Shown: positions 35,515-46,610, counted from the stretch's first letter. The stretch is 64,000 bases of DNA from Forficula auricularia (GCA_024734495.1 JALMQS010000099.1:97691481-97755480), one strand, 5' to 3'. The notes: generated by a model from the sequence alone, not told the origin. A program made the numbers and translations.

Positions 35515-35532
35515 ATGTTTATTTTTATAATT

Positions 35533-37199
35533 CTAGACATTCTGTTTGTATGTATATATTTTTTGGGAAAGGGCGTTATAAGCGATGCTTAATCTATAAA
35601 TAGGGTTGGTTTCGGAATGGCGTGTAAATGGAACTGGTGGATAAAATGGTTGATTATTATGTCGTAGTGGGTACGAAGGATTGTTCAGTGGAAAAAGAAT
35701 TCTATGCTCAGGACAATGAATGGTATCAGACATAATTTTAAAAGTGAATAAGTTGTCCGAAGCAATCATAGACAAATGAATAGTTTCAGCGATTTTCGAG
35801 TAGTCATGATCGTATCTAGACATAGGGCTACTAGAGAGAGACGCTAGATGTCTCAAAACTTTATGCTGAATTCTTTCAAGTCTAGCTATGTTGGTTTTTT
35901 CATTCGGTCTCCAGATTATTGAAGCATACATTTAATTTAATCAAACTTATGTATAGGTCAAATTTAGTGAACGCGGTGTTGGTTTATAGTGAAACATTGT
36001 TAAAATTAAATTAGGTTGGAGTTGGTGGTGTTTCACAAGGAGAAAAATTAAAATACAAATATTTTTTTTTAGTTTACTCTATATATTTCGAGCTCTTAAC
36101 TCATCGTCAGGAGAACATTGACTAAAGATAACATGAAATAATGAACAGAATTTATTTTAATTTTAATATGATGAACAGTTATTTATGACTTAGTGTAAAT
36201 ATGAAAGAATTATCAGAGAGATGGGATGGCCTTAGAGCCGAAAGAACAGATGTAGGGGACAAAGGGCTGGAATAAAGAAACTATATTTATACTTGGAAGT
36301 TGCCGAAATATATATAGAGTAAACTAAAAAAAAATCTTTGTATTTTAATTTTTCTCCTTGTGAAACACCACCAACTCCAACCTAATTTAATTTTATGTAT
36401 AGGTATCTGATACAATTGGGGCTCCGAAAAGCTTTAGTGTTGCGAAATATGAACCCCCAAATTCGGTTAGCTTTACTAACCACACGAGTAATATATTCAT
36501 TAAACGTGAGCTTTGAGTCAAAGGTGACACCAAGGTCTTTGATGGAAGTTACTCTAATGCAATAAGAAGTATCGTCCAGATAGTAATTGTATGAGATAAA
36601 ATAGTCCTTTTTTGAGAATGAAATGGTGAAGCATTTGTCAAAATTTAGAAAAATAAGTTTGCTTTGCACCAGATAGTTATAAAGATGTTTCACCTTGCAC
36701 CGACACCACAATCTCTACTAATTACCAGATAGTTATGTTTTTTAGGTCGGATTGTAGCTTTTTGTCTGAAACTTTAGAAATATCAAAAAAACAATTTGAT
36801 ATCGTCTGCGGATAGCAATATATTGCAATGTTGAATCACATTGACCAGGTCATTAATAAATAAGAAAAACAATAGGGGACCAATATGGCTTCCCTGAGGG
36901 ACACCAGAGGGTGCTAAGAATTGTTGGGATATCGCGCCATTGATTAGGACGATCGAATATCTATCGGAGAGATAATTTCCAAACCATAGGATTATATTAG
37001 TTGGAAGATTAAGGTACTTAAGCTTTAGCAACAAAATTTCATGATTGATGAGGTCAAAGGCTTTTTTAAAATCAAGGTAAATAGCGTCGAGTTGTGTATT
37101 TTTGTTAAGCCTGAGGAAAATAGAATTTGTGAATAGAGTAAGATTAGTGACAGTTGAACGAGAATGTACAAATCCATGTTTTATAATACAAGTATTCAA
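35533..37199 (-). pseudogene. Non-LTR retrotransposon (jockey/CR1-like RT), interrupted
   Basis: Minus-strand RT in pieces. 37199-36783: HGFVHSRSTVTNL, AIYLDFKKAFDLINH, SGVPQGSHIGPLLFFLFIND and the catalytic box as LLSADDIKLF, where the usual Tyr of YADD is Ser. 36711-36382: DLGVTFDSKLTFNEYITRVV, FRNTKAFRSP. 35931-35533: ASIIWRPNEKTNIARLERIQ, LPLNNPSY-like region, to the C-terminus. The last two pieces are separated by the foldback at 35959-36392, and the frame is broken near 36720-36780. It is 5'-truncated and inactive. Confidence 0.88.
35959..36392. mobile_element. Foldback inserted in the LINE, 12-bp TSD, hammerhead-like core
   Basis: Flanked by the 12-mer TTATGTATAGGT on both sides (35947-35958 and 36393-36404). 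Arms of about 90 bp (36004-36093 and 36305-36392) are inverse and contain GGTTGGAGTTGGTGGTGTTT. The left 45 bp lie outside the arm. On the minus strand 36086-36110 reads CUGACGA-U-GAG...CUC-GAAA, fitting the CUGANGA...GAAA core. It splits a reverse transcriptase gene, so it is the younger insertion. Confidence 0.88.
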
Positions 37200-37401
37200 T
37201 TTTATTTAAGGAAAGTGGCGTAGGTTTTAGGTGAAACATGATGTTAGCAAGTATTCAATTTTGTTAATAAGTAGGTACCAAAATTTGGAAATAATTGTTC
37301 TTGGTTCAGAATTTTTTTTATTTTTTGTTTAATTGATTGTGAGGGCCCCGTTATTTTACCGTTTAGGGCCCCCACTTGACTTATCCGCCACTGGGTAGAT
37401 T

Positions 37402-37967
37402 TGGAGTTTTAGTTGTGGAGAAACAGAAGGTTGAGAGAGGTTATTTTCCCAAACCACCTCCTCTCTTGAAAATGGTTCTAAAAGAGGAGCCGAAACGTGG
37501 AGAAAACCTTAAAAACCCACGCCGAGAAAACCGAAAAACTTATAAATTATGTATATTAATATTAGGGTGGTCCTTATTTTGGGCATACAATATTAGCCTC
37601 TCTAAGCAGAAAAATTTGAAAATAAAGGCCATTCTAATATATATAAATTATTTTTGAAACGTATATCATACTTTATTATTATATACTACAATCACATCTT
37701 CAATATTTAGTGTAGATTGATAAATTTCACTAGTTGCTGATGGATACGCAACTGATCTATAATTTTTTTATTCAGATATGCCTAAGTCAAACTACTACAT
37801 TTACTAACACTAGTAGGTACCTACTTAAATCAGTATAAATAAAAAAAATCATTAAATAAATATTCACAAACAAATGAAAAGACACTAAAAAATTATTTTT
37901 TAAATTCATTTTTAAAATAGAATATTTCCAAAAACGAGATTACTTTAGTGGTTTTTTGAAAATAAGG
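37402..37967. other. Repeat fragments, no gene
   Basis: 37478-37510 carries GGTTCTAAAAGAGGAGCC-GAAACG, a hammerhead-like hairpin without a clean CUGANGA box. 37560-37590 holds TTAGGGTGGTCCTTATTTTG, the start of a repeat also seen near 40920 and 53262. The rest is AT-rich. Confidence 0.4.
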
Positions 37968-38330
37968 TGACGTGTTCTGATGTGGCCATCCACTACTTGA
38001 CTTTACCATACAACCTGGCCCCTCACTTATATTTAATTTTTAATAAAATTATTTATTATCATCTAGGGGACGGGGGATAGTTTTTTCATTTTTAGATTAC
38101 TGGGGGCCCACTGATTATGTATACAAAATTTGGTTGAATTTTGTTCATATAATTTTTTCGATGTTCACTTATTAGGGCTTTTTTGTAGACCGAAATGCCA
38201 TGGTTTTGCTCAATTTTTTTAATCAAAATAGTTTCAGCCGTTTTTGAGATATTTCTAAAAAAAGAAGGAAAAAAAACACTTTTTTCATGCACGATTACAA
38301 TACTTGACCATACCCGGTATGCTAAAGTAA
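37968..38330 (-). mobile_element. CTTTACCATACA-family copy, internally deleted
   Basis: Both ends are present (GTGTTCTGATGTGGCCATCC with TTTACCATACAACCTGG; CATACCCGGTATGCTAAAGT) but the centre is missing. Confidence 0.8.
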
Positions 38331-38419
38331 TAAATCGTAAATATTGCATAAAGAAATATAAATGTATTTTATATTTTAATTCTGTTGAAAACAAATCTAG
38401 AAAATAATTTTTATAAAAA

Positions 38420-38815
38420 AATAAAACCGACTTCAAAAAAATTAAATGCAACAAATAAAATAATAAGAGCTCAAAAATCAAATAAAATGTGCTAAAAGGT
38501 ATAAAATAATTATCAAATTTAGTTACAACTAAACGACGAAATATTAAGATGAAATCACTTTTTGAAGTCGGTGGCAAACAAACTATATAAGCGAGCGTAC
38601 CCGCCAAACGTACTAAGTAAGATCCGTCCAGTTCAATTCATAAAATGTATATGTTTGGCACCGACTTCAAAAAGTGATTTCTTATTAATATTTCGTCGTT
38701 TAGTTGTAACTAAATTAGATAATTATTTTATACCTTTTAGTGCATTTTATTTTATTTTTTAGTTATTATTATTTTATTTGTTGCATTTAATTTTTTTGAA
38801 GTCGATTTTATTTTT
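38420..38815. mobile_element. CCGACTTC foldback
   Basis: Near-symmetrical arms (ACCGACTTCAAAAAAATTAA, GTTACAACTAAACGACGAAA, ACTTTTTGAAGTCGGTG) around a core with AAGCGAGCGTACCCGCC. Sister copies lie at 43020-43440, 47715-47840, 49085-49470 and 53598-53945. Confidence 0.8.
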
Positions 38816-39345
38816 TTACTTTACCATACAGGGTTTGGTCAAGTATTGTAATCGTGCATGAAAAAAGTGGTTTTTTCCTTCTTTTTTTCGAAATATCTAA
38901 AAAACGGCTTAAACTATTTCGATTAAAAAAATTGAGCGAAACCATGGCATTTCGGTCTACAAAAAAGCCCTAATAAGTGAATCATCGAAAAAATTATATT
39001 TTTCAAGATAATAATTGTTTTGTCAAAATGTCTGTTATGTCTATTAGTTAGTCTGTGCGTTACCAAATATTGTGGACGAGCTAGCTCAAAAACTAGTGTG
39101 AATATCGAAACAAAATTTCACACGTAGTTTTGTCCATTGAGATTAAGAGCTGATTAATTTTTGCTGCATATCGACCCAAAATTAAGGGGTCGAGAGGGGA
39201 TTAAAAATTAAAAATCTAGGCCATTTGAGCAAACTCAACCAAATTTTGTATACATAATCAGTGGGACCCCAGAAGTCTAAAAATGCAAAAACTAACCGCC
39301 CAAAGGGGGAGGGGGTCAAAAAATGAAAATCTTGGCCATTTTTTT
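38813..39345 (+). mobile_element. CTTTACCATACA-family copy, 3'-truncated
   Basis: Starts TTTACCATACAGGGTTTGGT directly at the edge of the CCGACTTC foldback and runs to the GGGGGTCAAAAAATGAAAAT phrase, then stops. Confidence 0.8.
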
Positions 39346-40258
39346 ATTTTTTTTATATGTAAAGATATAAAAACTTAAAAATTTTAATTGTATTTTCGCG
39401 GACCCCCTGTTAAGAATTGCTGTTTTAGAAGACACTAAATAATTTTTTAAAATAAAATATTTCCAAAAACGAGAGTACTTTAGTGGTTTAGTACGTATTT
39501 AATTGATATATTTAATAAATACATAATAAAACATATTTAAAATGCAAAATTATTTTATTAAAAAAATATCGTACATATTCCATGAAGAAAGATAAATGTA
39601 TTATTTTATAGTTAATTCTGTTGAAAACAAATCTAGAAAATAATTCCCTTTTTTTATTAAAATAGTTTAACAACAATTAAAAATAAAGATATAAATAAGA
39701 ATAAATTATTAAGAAATAGGATAATTGTAGATTGTCTTAGACGGCTATGAAAATCAACGAGGACAAATTGAACGCTTGGGCATTTCTATAATAATCCACC
39801 TAAACATTCACAAACAGGCTCAGACACGTAATAAAGAAATTTCTTATAAAAAGGTAAAATATAAGATTTTCAAGCAATTCTTCAAATCCCTAACACACAC
39901 ACACATGTTGATGGTTTACCCACACATCTATTAAATTAATATGGAACATGCAAACGCCAATTAATATTAAAACATTCTGGCCTTAACCATTTAGCCACCT
40001 ACTTTATTAATATTATTTACCCTAATTAAAAATATATCTACCTACATGTTAATTGCCTCTTAGGAGTAACTAAATATAATGCAAATTCAAAACATAAAAA
40101 GTTAAAATTTTAAATATTTACACACGCCCTTATGAAAGTCTTTCAAGAGCTATGACGATTTTTCATTACACTCACACAAACACATTATTAAAATGTATTT
40201 CAAGTTAATATGAATAATATTATTCCTAAGGGTTAGAGAAAATCAAATAGAAACTCAC
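39346..40258. other. AT-rich sequence, no confident gene
   Basis: Mostly AT-rich. A minus-strand segment ending at 39728 (protein-like in one frame, NAQAFNLSSLIFIAV then stop) follows an acceptor-like GTTTAG near 39790, but nothing else supports it. Confidence 0.25.
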
Positions 40259-40328
40259 ATAGAAAAAAAGCTAGCTGAGCATTTCTCGGAGACTTGCTTG
40301 GACAGGATTAAGCCGCTGGATCCGACTG
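40259..40328 (-). CDS. Candidate minus-strand exon, product unknown
   Basis: A 70-bp segment between a good acceptor (TTTCTAAATTTCAG) and a strong donor (CTAT|GTGAGT). One frame is open throughout: GSSGLILSKQVSEKCSAS, then FFS. It is much GC-richer than its surroundings and lies about 430 bp downstream, on the same strand, of a GC-rich block with a perfect CRE. Open frames of this length also arise by chance, so the exon is tentative. Confidence 0.3.
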
Positions 40329-40559
40329 AAATTTAGAAATAATATTAGAATTATAACATTTTTTATAAATTTTATGAGAGATTAGATTATTATTTTAAGT
40401 TAAAGAAACCATTAATCCATATAAAATTATACCAATTAACAGATGGGAAACTCACCAAGGAATTTTCATCTTTCTTGTCGATTCATTTTATAAAATTTCA
40501 CTTCAAATAATTTAACTAGATTTAGAAATTAAAATATTACACTTTTTAAAAAATAATTA

Positions 40560-40775
40560 CCCCAAAATATATGGGGAAATCTCTTAAGAGAATGCTAAGA
40601 CGTGGAAGAGATGTTAATTGGGTCGCCTCGGAGCGTGGACTGATTGATAGGCTCGCAGGCTGCCCGTGCGTAATTCGGATTCCCAATCAAAGGGGTGGTA
40701 GTGGGCGCCTTGCAATGAACAGACAGGCAAAGAGTCTCTACAATTAAGACTGCGTGACGTCACAATATCAGGTTT
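40560..40775 (-). promoter_or_regulatory. GC-rich block with perfect CRE palindrome
   Basis: A 200-bp block of roughly even base composition stands out from AT-rich flanks. It contains TGCGTGACGTCACAAT, a perfect CRE (TGACGTCA, 40755-40762), and GGGTGGTAGTGGGCGCC (a GC-box-like run). It could be the promoter or first exon of a minus-strand gene that includes the candidate exons below 40.3 kb. No initiator or start codon could be fixed. Confidence 0.35.
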
Positions 40776-40899
40776 TATAGAATATAATTGTTAAAAAATC
40801 CAATATTTTAATTATTATATATTAAATATAAATAACGTAACTTTGTGATGCTATAATCTAATAAAATAATGTATCGAGAGGGAAATTTTGTATTTTAAT

Positions 40900-41205
40900 A
40901 AAAATTAAACTAATGTGACCATTAGGATGGGGCTTATTTTGGGTAATTTCGAATGTTTGCGATGAAAGAGGCTCATATGGTTATTAATAAATAAAAAAAC
41001 ATCTAAATAACATGGGATTTTTGGCATTGAACTATCAATTTTTTATTCCGGCCAAAGTAATGGTTCAAAAAATTTGAAACTCTCTAGACATTATTGTTAT
41101 AATATTAGCCCCCGCACATGATTATAAATAATTTTAGGGTCCAGGTTGTATGGTAAAGTCAAGTGGATGGCCACGTCAGAACACGTCAGCTTATTTGATC
41201 TATTT
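40900..41205 (+). repeat. Two repeat fragments
   Basis: 40920-41095 matches 53262-53525 (TTATTTTGGG, GAGGCTC.TATGGTTA, TAAATAACATGG, ATTGA.CTATCAATTTTT). 41100-41202 is the right end of a CTTTACC-family copy (GTCCAGGTTGTATGGTAAAG, TGGATGGCCACGTCAGAAC). Confidence 0.65.
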
Positions 41206-41769
41206 CTTCAATTTTCAGTTATAAAAATTGCTATAACTCATAAACTATTGGTCTAAGGACCTTTTGTGAAGAGGATAAAATTTCCGTTAAATACATGTCA
41301 ATTTTTTCTATACTTAGCGGTTCGTTCTAAAAAATAAAAAATTCACAATTTTCCTCAAAAAATGCACTTTGACAGCTCTTACTGGTGAACCAGCGCAAGC
41401 TACATAAATCCAAAAACAATTTTGAAGAGCATGGAATCCCCTTCAAGATACAACAATTCGTTTTTAAGGAATTGGTACTTGGTGATTCATTTTTTATCCA
41501 ATAATTTTACAACAAGTCGTTTTTCAATATCGTGAAATGTGGATGAGCATTAGAAATTTGAAAAAAAATGTACATGCATTTTAAATGGAAAAAAATCAAA
41601 TTAAAATAGTAAGTACTTAATATTGGAATTAAGAGCTCATCTTTGGTGAGAATTTTTTTTTCTAAATGCAGATTGATATTTTGCTTGAGCACCTAAAAAA
41701 AAAACTTTTGCAGAAATTAATCCCCTTAATGTAAATATTATTATATTTTATTTATTATTTCTCATAGGT

Positions 41770-42945
41770 ATTAAATGAAGAGCTTATTTTTTAGCAGTTT
41801 TTAATTTTAAATAGTGGTTATTTTAATTTATCCAAATATTTCGGAAATTTCGTACAATATTCCTTCTTCAGTGGACCTTTTTTTGAGCAAATACAATAAT
41901 AGATTGTTAGGTATAGTTAGACACTAAATTAAGTTGAAATTTTTTAAATAACACTGCCCAACAATGAAAATGTCTCGGCTTCAAAAATAGTTGATTCTTA
42001 TGTATTTCCTCCTGCTGAATTCAAAAATCCACCAAAAATATTACCGATTAGCTCTTGTTTTGGAGATATTATCGGTTAAAACGAGAAAAAGGCCATTTAG
42101 ACATATTTTCGAGTCCCATTAGATATTAAACAGCAATATTTGAGATCACAATATTTTGTAGAAATAATAGAAAACAGCTTCCTATTTGAATTTCAAATTA
42201 CTTTTTAGCTCAATTAGAACTCGAGTTATAACTAAAAAACTAAAATTACATGATTATAAAGGATAATAAACATATATAAAAACATATGGTCTTACTTTTT
42301 TAGTTATAACTCGAGTTCTAATTGAGTTACAAACAAGTGGTTATTTGAAAATCAAAGAGGAAGCTGTTTTCTATTACGTGAAAATATTTTTATTTCAAAT
42401 ATTGCCGTTTTATATTTAATGAGACTCAAAAATTGGTCAAAATGGCCTTTTTCGTCGTTTATTATTATTATAACTACTAAAAAAGCAAACTTTATACGGA
42501 ATATAGGTATTTTTCATTTATTTTGGTGCACAATGAATAGAAAAATCATGAAATAAACTTTAGGACAAGAAAAAAAAAATTTGTAGAGTTGTATAATATG
42601 TTCTTTAACTTAATTTAATGTCTAACCATATCTAACAATCTATTATTGTATTTATTTTAGGAATTCTTTATAGCTGTAGTTATATTAATTTAATAAGGGT
42701 TTAAATAAGAGATGTCTGCAACCAATAGCCGAAACGTTAGTGGGAGTTCATAAATAAAACTAAATAAATAAAAGCTGCACGTCTCTTATTTAAACCCTTA
42801 CTATATTATTGTATTTGCTCAAAGAAAAGGTCCATTGAAGAAGGAATATTGTACGAAATTTCCTAAATATTTGGATAAATTAAAATAACCACCATTTAAA
42901 AGTAAAAAACTGCTAAAAAATAAGCTTTTCATTTAATACCTATAA
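41770..42945. mobile_element. Nested foldback element, hammerhead-like motif
   Basis: Outer arms (about 41770-41900 and 42830-42945) are inverse: AAATGAAGAGCTTATTTTTT, TTATCCAAATATTTCGGAAA, CTTCTTCAGTGGACC. Inside lies a second palindrome centred near 42265 (AACTCGAGTTATAACTAAAAA and its inverse), and a third small one at 42699-42806 (AAGGGTTTAAATAAGAGA with its inverse, enclosing GCCGAAACGTTAG). On the minus strand 41839-41871 reads CUGAAGA-A-GGAA...UUCC-GAAA. No protein. Confidence 0.7.
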
Positions 42946-43019
42946 GAATCCTCAGCACAAACGGGAATCGAGATATTATTTCTCATTGTTGTTATAGGAA
43001 AATACTCTTTATAAAAAAA

Positions 43020-44340
43020 ATAGAACCGACTTCAAAAAAATTAAATGCAACAAATAAAATAATAAGAATTCAAAAATAAATAAAATGCACTAAAAAGTAT
43101 AAAATAATTGTTATCTAATTTAGAACTAAACGACGAAATTGTTACATGAAATTACTTTTTGAAGTCGATACCAAACATATACATTTTATGAATTGAACTC
43201 GACGGACCTTACTTGGTATGTTTGGCGGGTAATGAAGGCAACATCGCGAAAGCTCGCTTATATAGTTTGTTTGGCACCGACTTCAAAACGTGATTTTATG
43301 TAACAATTTCGTCGCTTAGTTGTAACTAAATTGGATAATTATTTTATACCTTTTAGTGGATTTTATTTGATTTTTGAGTTCTTATTATTTTGTTTGTTGC
43401 ATTTAATTTTTTTGAAGTCGGTTCTATTTTTTTATAAAATTATTTTCATTTTTCTCTTTTAGGGATGTTATTAATAGTGACTTAATATAATACCTTGCAC
43501 GAATTTCGTAAAAGAAAGAGTCGGGCGAATGAATCAGAAAATGATATTATTATTAAACCAATTATTTTACATTAATTAATGTATACCTTGTATTTTAGCT
43601 TCGATTTCGGAGATTGCTTCTCCACCATCGAGTGTCCTTATTCATATTTAGTCCGTGTTTTTAATAAGAGGAAAAATCTAATTAGATAAAAAAACCTCTT
43701 TTCCGATAATTATTTAAATTCCATTATTCCCCAATCAAATCGATTAGTATCCTCTCCTCTCTCTCCCTTCCATCAGAAAATGATAATAAAATTCAATTAA
43801 TAAATATAGAAATTCTCTCAGAACGTTTGCGGATTTTAAATGAACGTTTTAAGATTCTTTTTTTTTACTTTATTTATAAAAGATTTTATTTATTATAATT
43901 TCGATTATTTGCTGAATAGAATTGTAGTTTTACGTTATTTCGTCATTTATCATATCATAAGAACTTGACCAAATTAATATGGGACCACCCCTAAGGTACC
44001 CCTTTTCCAATAAAAAAACAATCATCGAAATTGGTCCACGTCGTAAAAAATTCTAGCTGAACATAGATAAAATAAATAAATAGTTAGGTTCCTTGACTAT
44101 CTTGGAACTATACTGATCCAAACTCAGAAAGAATCATTAAAATCGGTTTATAAACGAAGAAGTTATGCCTGAACTAACATAACAAAAAAAGTCCAATACC
44201 AATGAAAAAAAACGGGACCAATCGGAAACTATACTGAACCCAATGCAAAAAAATCATCAAAATCGGTTTAGAATTGGCGGAGACATCAGGTAACATAGAT
44301 ACAAAAAAAAATCAGTTCCTTTTTTGAAGTCATTTAAAAA
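43020..44340. mobile_element. Composite CCGACTTC element, long copy
   Basis: The left part (43020-43440) is the foldback core. The right part runs through GATGTTATTAATAGTGACTT, ATGAATCAGAAAATGATA, AAACGTTCATTTAAA-like (inverse) and a GACCAAATTAATATGGGACC block to a worn inverse of TTCTCAATTCGACT. The same order, inverted, is seen at 47045-47840 and 48100-49470, and in the same orientation at 53598-54165. No transposase frame. Confidence 0.7.
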
Positions 44341-44607
44341 AGCTAGCCACATAAACGATTATTTATTAATCATCTATTTAATTAGTTTAAAAATAATTTA
44401 TTTTTCAATAAAGCGATTTCTATTTCTTTGAATAAGATTTATGTATAGATATATCAGAAACTAAAACGAATATACCATAAGGTCAAAAGATTTTAGAATA
44501 GTCGCGAAATATTTGTACCAACGTGAATACTGATATCGGAACTATTTTAAACTGGAAGTGATCCTTTTTGATTTATTACTGTTTCATTTTAAATTTATTT
44601 TATTAGA

Positions 44608-45077
44608 ATGGGTCTTGATTCGGATTCAGATATAGACAATTTTATCGACGACCCATCGCCGTGGATAGATTTCATGAGTAACCAATTACGATGGCTCTGG
44701 GTGAAAACTCCAAAGATAGCGGATCATTTAGTGATAAACCGATTTTTGGTATTTAAAACATTTAGAGAAATTTCACGAAACTGGTGTCTCAATAATGTTT
44801 TTGAATGGTTAAACGAACAAGGCAAGCCACGACTCGGAGTGATCTTCAACGTGGGTTCAAAATGTTTTTATGATTATACTCCAATATTGCGAGAATTTAA
44901 ATGCAAATATACAAAAATAGTCGCAACTGCAAAATTCCTATCCCTGAAGACGTGGACATTTTCAATGGAATGTGCGTGGAGATTATTCAGCAACAACCTA
45001 ATGATCTCATAGGCAAGTATACAAAACACTTCCTCAGAACTGAATATTTCTTTCACCGTCTAATCATCTTTTAAATA
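44608..45077 (+). pseudogene. Unrecognised gene, probable 1-nt frameshift
   Basis: From an ATG preceded by an acceptor-like TTTTATTAG, one frame encodes MGLDSDSDIDNFIDDPSPW, then FMSNQLRWLWVKTP, FREISRNWCLNNVFEWLNEQ and SKCFYDYTPILREF (to about 44900). Immediately after AATTTAAATGC the protein-like reading continues two nucleotides out of frame as MQIYKNSRNCKIPIPEDVDI, then FNGMCVEIIQQQPNDLIGKY, to a stop at 45072-45074. One missing A in the A-run would join the two. Within the second frame ATAG|GCAAGT is a textbook GC-type donor, so the exon may end at about 45010. The acidic N-terminus and aromatic-rich body match no family I know. It is either a frameshifted pseudogene or a real gene with a homopolymer error. 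Confidence 0.5.
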
Positions 45078-45130
45078 TACATAAATTTTCATATTATTTT
45101 AATATATTCAAAATTAATTAAATAATAATT

Positions 45131-45305
45131 GAATGTAATGGAAGGCAGCCCAGAGGTAGTGAGGAAAGAAAAAATTAACACATATAAAATAAAGTGTACG
45201 ACGTTTCGAAAGGAAAGGAGGAAGGATTCCAATAAATTACACTTTATTTTATATGTGTTAATTTTTTCTTTCCTCACTACCTCTGGGCTGCCTTCCATTA
45301 CATTC
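45131..45305. repeat. Perfect 69-bp inverted repeat around a GAAACG loop
   Basis: GAATGTAATGGAAGGCAGCC through AAAATAAAGTGTA (45131-45199) is repeated exactly inverted at 45237-45305. The 37-bp loop holds CGACGTTTCGAAAGG (inverse: GAAACGTCG). Perfect identity means recent formation. Confidence 0.93.
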
Positions 45306-45359
45306 AATTAAAATTTCTACCAGTCCGTCTCTCTCCAGAGAAAATTTCGTTGCAAAAAA

Positions 45360-45570
45360 ATTAATTAAATAAATTTTATAAATTTTATTAAACCAATTAT
45401 TTTACATAAATTAATGTATACATTGTATTTGAGTTTCGACTCCGGAGATTACTTCTCCACCATCGACTGTCCTTGATCATCTTTTTAGTCCTTGTTTTTA
45501 ATAAGATGAAAAAACTAATTAAATAAAAAAACCTCTTTTCCGATAATTATTCCAATTCCAACGGTCTAAT
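45360..45570 (+). repeat. Second copy of 43545-43735
   Basis: Shares AAACCAATTATTTTACAT, GAGATT.CTTCTCCACCATCGA and ACCTCTTTTCCGATAATTAT with the interior of the composite element at 43 kb. Confidence 0.75.
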
Positions 45571-45719
45571 CCTCCCCAAAATTAATTAAATTTCTTGATT
45601 TCAATTATATTATTATTTGTAATAGGCTATTAATGGATTTTAAAATTAAAAAAACAATTAATTAATAAAAGGAAATTGAAATTTTTTTAATATAATATAT
45701 GTTATGGACCAAGAGATTA

Positions 45720-46610
45720 ATAGGCCATTATTCATAATGTCCAGACAGTTTGAAAAATGGGTAGGCCATAGAGTGGAAAGCTATCATATATCGAAAAAGC
45801 GCTCTCTAGCGACTGCAGGGCGAAAACTCTTAGTTCTTAAAAGATCCAAAGATCATAGAACATTCAAAGCCTTTGTCATAGATAAAAGATACATACCCCT
45901 TATGTTATATATATATAAGAGTATTTACTCTTGATAATGTCATCAAAATTTGCCCCGAAGAGAGCAGTTTCCGCGATTTTATTGTCCAATGGTTTCGCCC
46001 TGGTCTAGCCAGAGAGCTCTGTAACTCCTATACGCTAAAATACATTGGCTCCTTATGGAGCCATCTACTCTATATTACTCTATGGGGTAGGCAATATGAT
46101 AAAAACTATTGAAATAATTAAATTGACCGGGCTTTATGAATAATGTCCGTCACCTATTGGGCATAGTAATAAAAATATGTGTTTTATTGAATTATTTTAA
46201 TGTTGGCATACATATTATTATTATAAAACCAGTATGGTAGGTAGGTACGAATACTATTTAAGTAACAAATCATATAAAACGAGTATTAGATTTTTCCAGC
46301 TTGATCAGACATTATATTGATGTAATAACAGTAATATGTAATCAACGATTCGTATTTTAGGTTTTTAAGTTATATGAAATTAAAAATATGAAACGATTTC
46401 AGCTTTAAGATAAATCACACTTATAAAATTAAAACGTAACATAAATTAAGTAATAAGTAATCGATTTTAACCTTAATTATCAAATCACACAACAGTTACG
46501 TAGCAATTTTCATAATGACCAGACAATCTGATAAATATTGAGTTTAAATAAGTATAAATTACGTGCCCGATTTGACTTGCCATTATTCATATTGCCCGGG
46601 CATTTTAAAC
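45720..46610. repeat. Region with four copies of a CATTATTCATAATGTCC motif
   Basis: GGCCATTATTCATAATGTCCAGACA (45725), CTTTATGAATAATGTCCGTCA (46131), TTTTCATAATGACCAGACA (46505) and GCCATTATTCATATTGCCCGGGC (46579) are variants of a partly palindromic motif. Two of them could be termini of one element of about 860 bp. The 76-codon frame at 45704 starts inside the first motif and is not supported as a gene. Confidence 0.4.

Larger units (their letters stand above)
34585..37393. mobile_element. hAT-type element, 2.8 kb, 8-bp TSD, nested insertions
   Basis: Left terminus CACTAGCGGATC and right terminus GGATAAG-type (inverse CAGTGGCGGATAAG) are imperfect inverted repeats. The 8-mer GGTAGATT lies directly outside on both sides (34577-34584 and 37394-37401), the target duplication length of hAT elements. 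Subterminal GGGGCCCC-rich blocks are symmetrical. No hAT transposase is visible; most of the interior is retroelement sequence (35533-37199 and 34887-35514). Confidence 0.85.

Noticed and set aside
38092..38607. 171-codon minus-strand frame, part of which (WSSIVIVHEKS, NISKTAETILIKKIEQ) recurs at 7842-8048
   Set aside because: The shared part is simply the left end of the CTTTACC repeat family; it is interrupted in most copies and its remainder comes from a different repeat.
45089..45311. Two frames on opposite strands with the same peptide start (MNVMEGSPEVV)
   Set aside because: Produced by the perfect inverted repeat at 45131-45305; not genes.
45704..45934. 76-codon plus-strand frame with basic composition
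   Set aside because: It begins in a CATTATTCATAATGTCC repeat motif and shows no domain, splice signal or homologue that I know.
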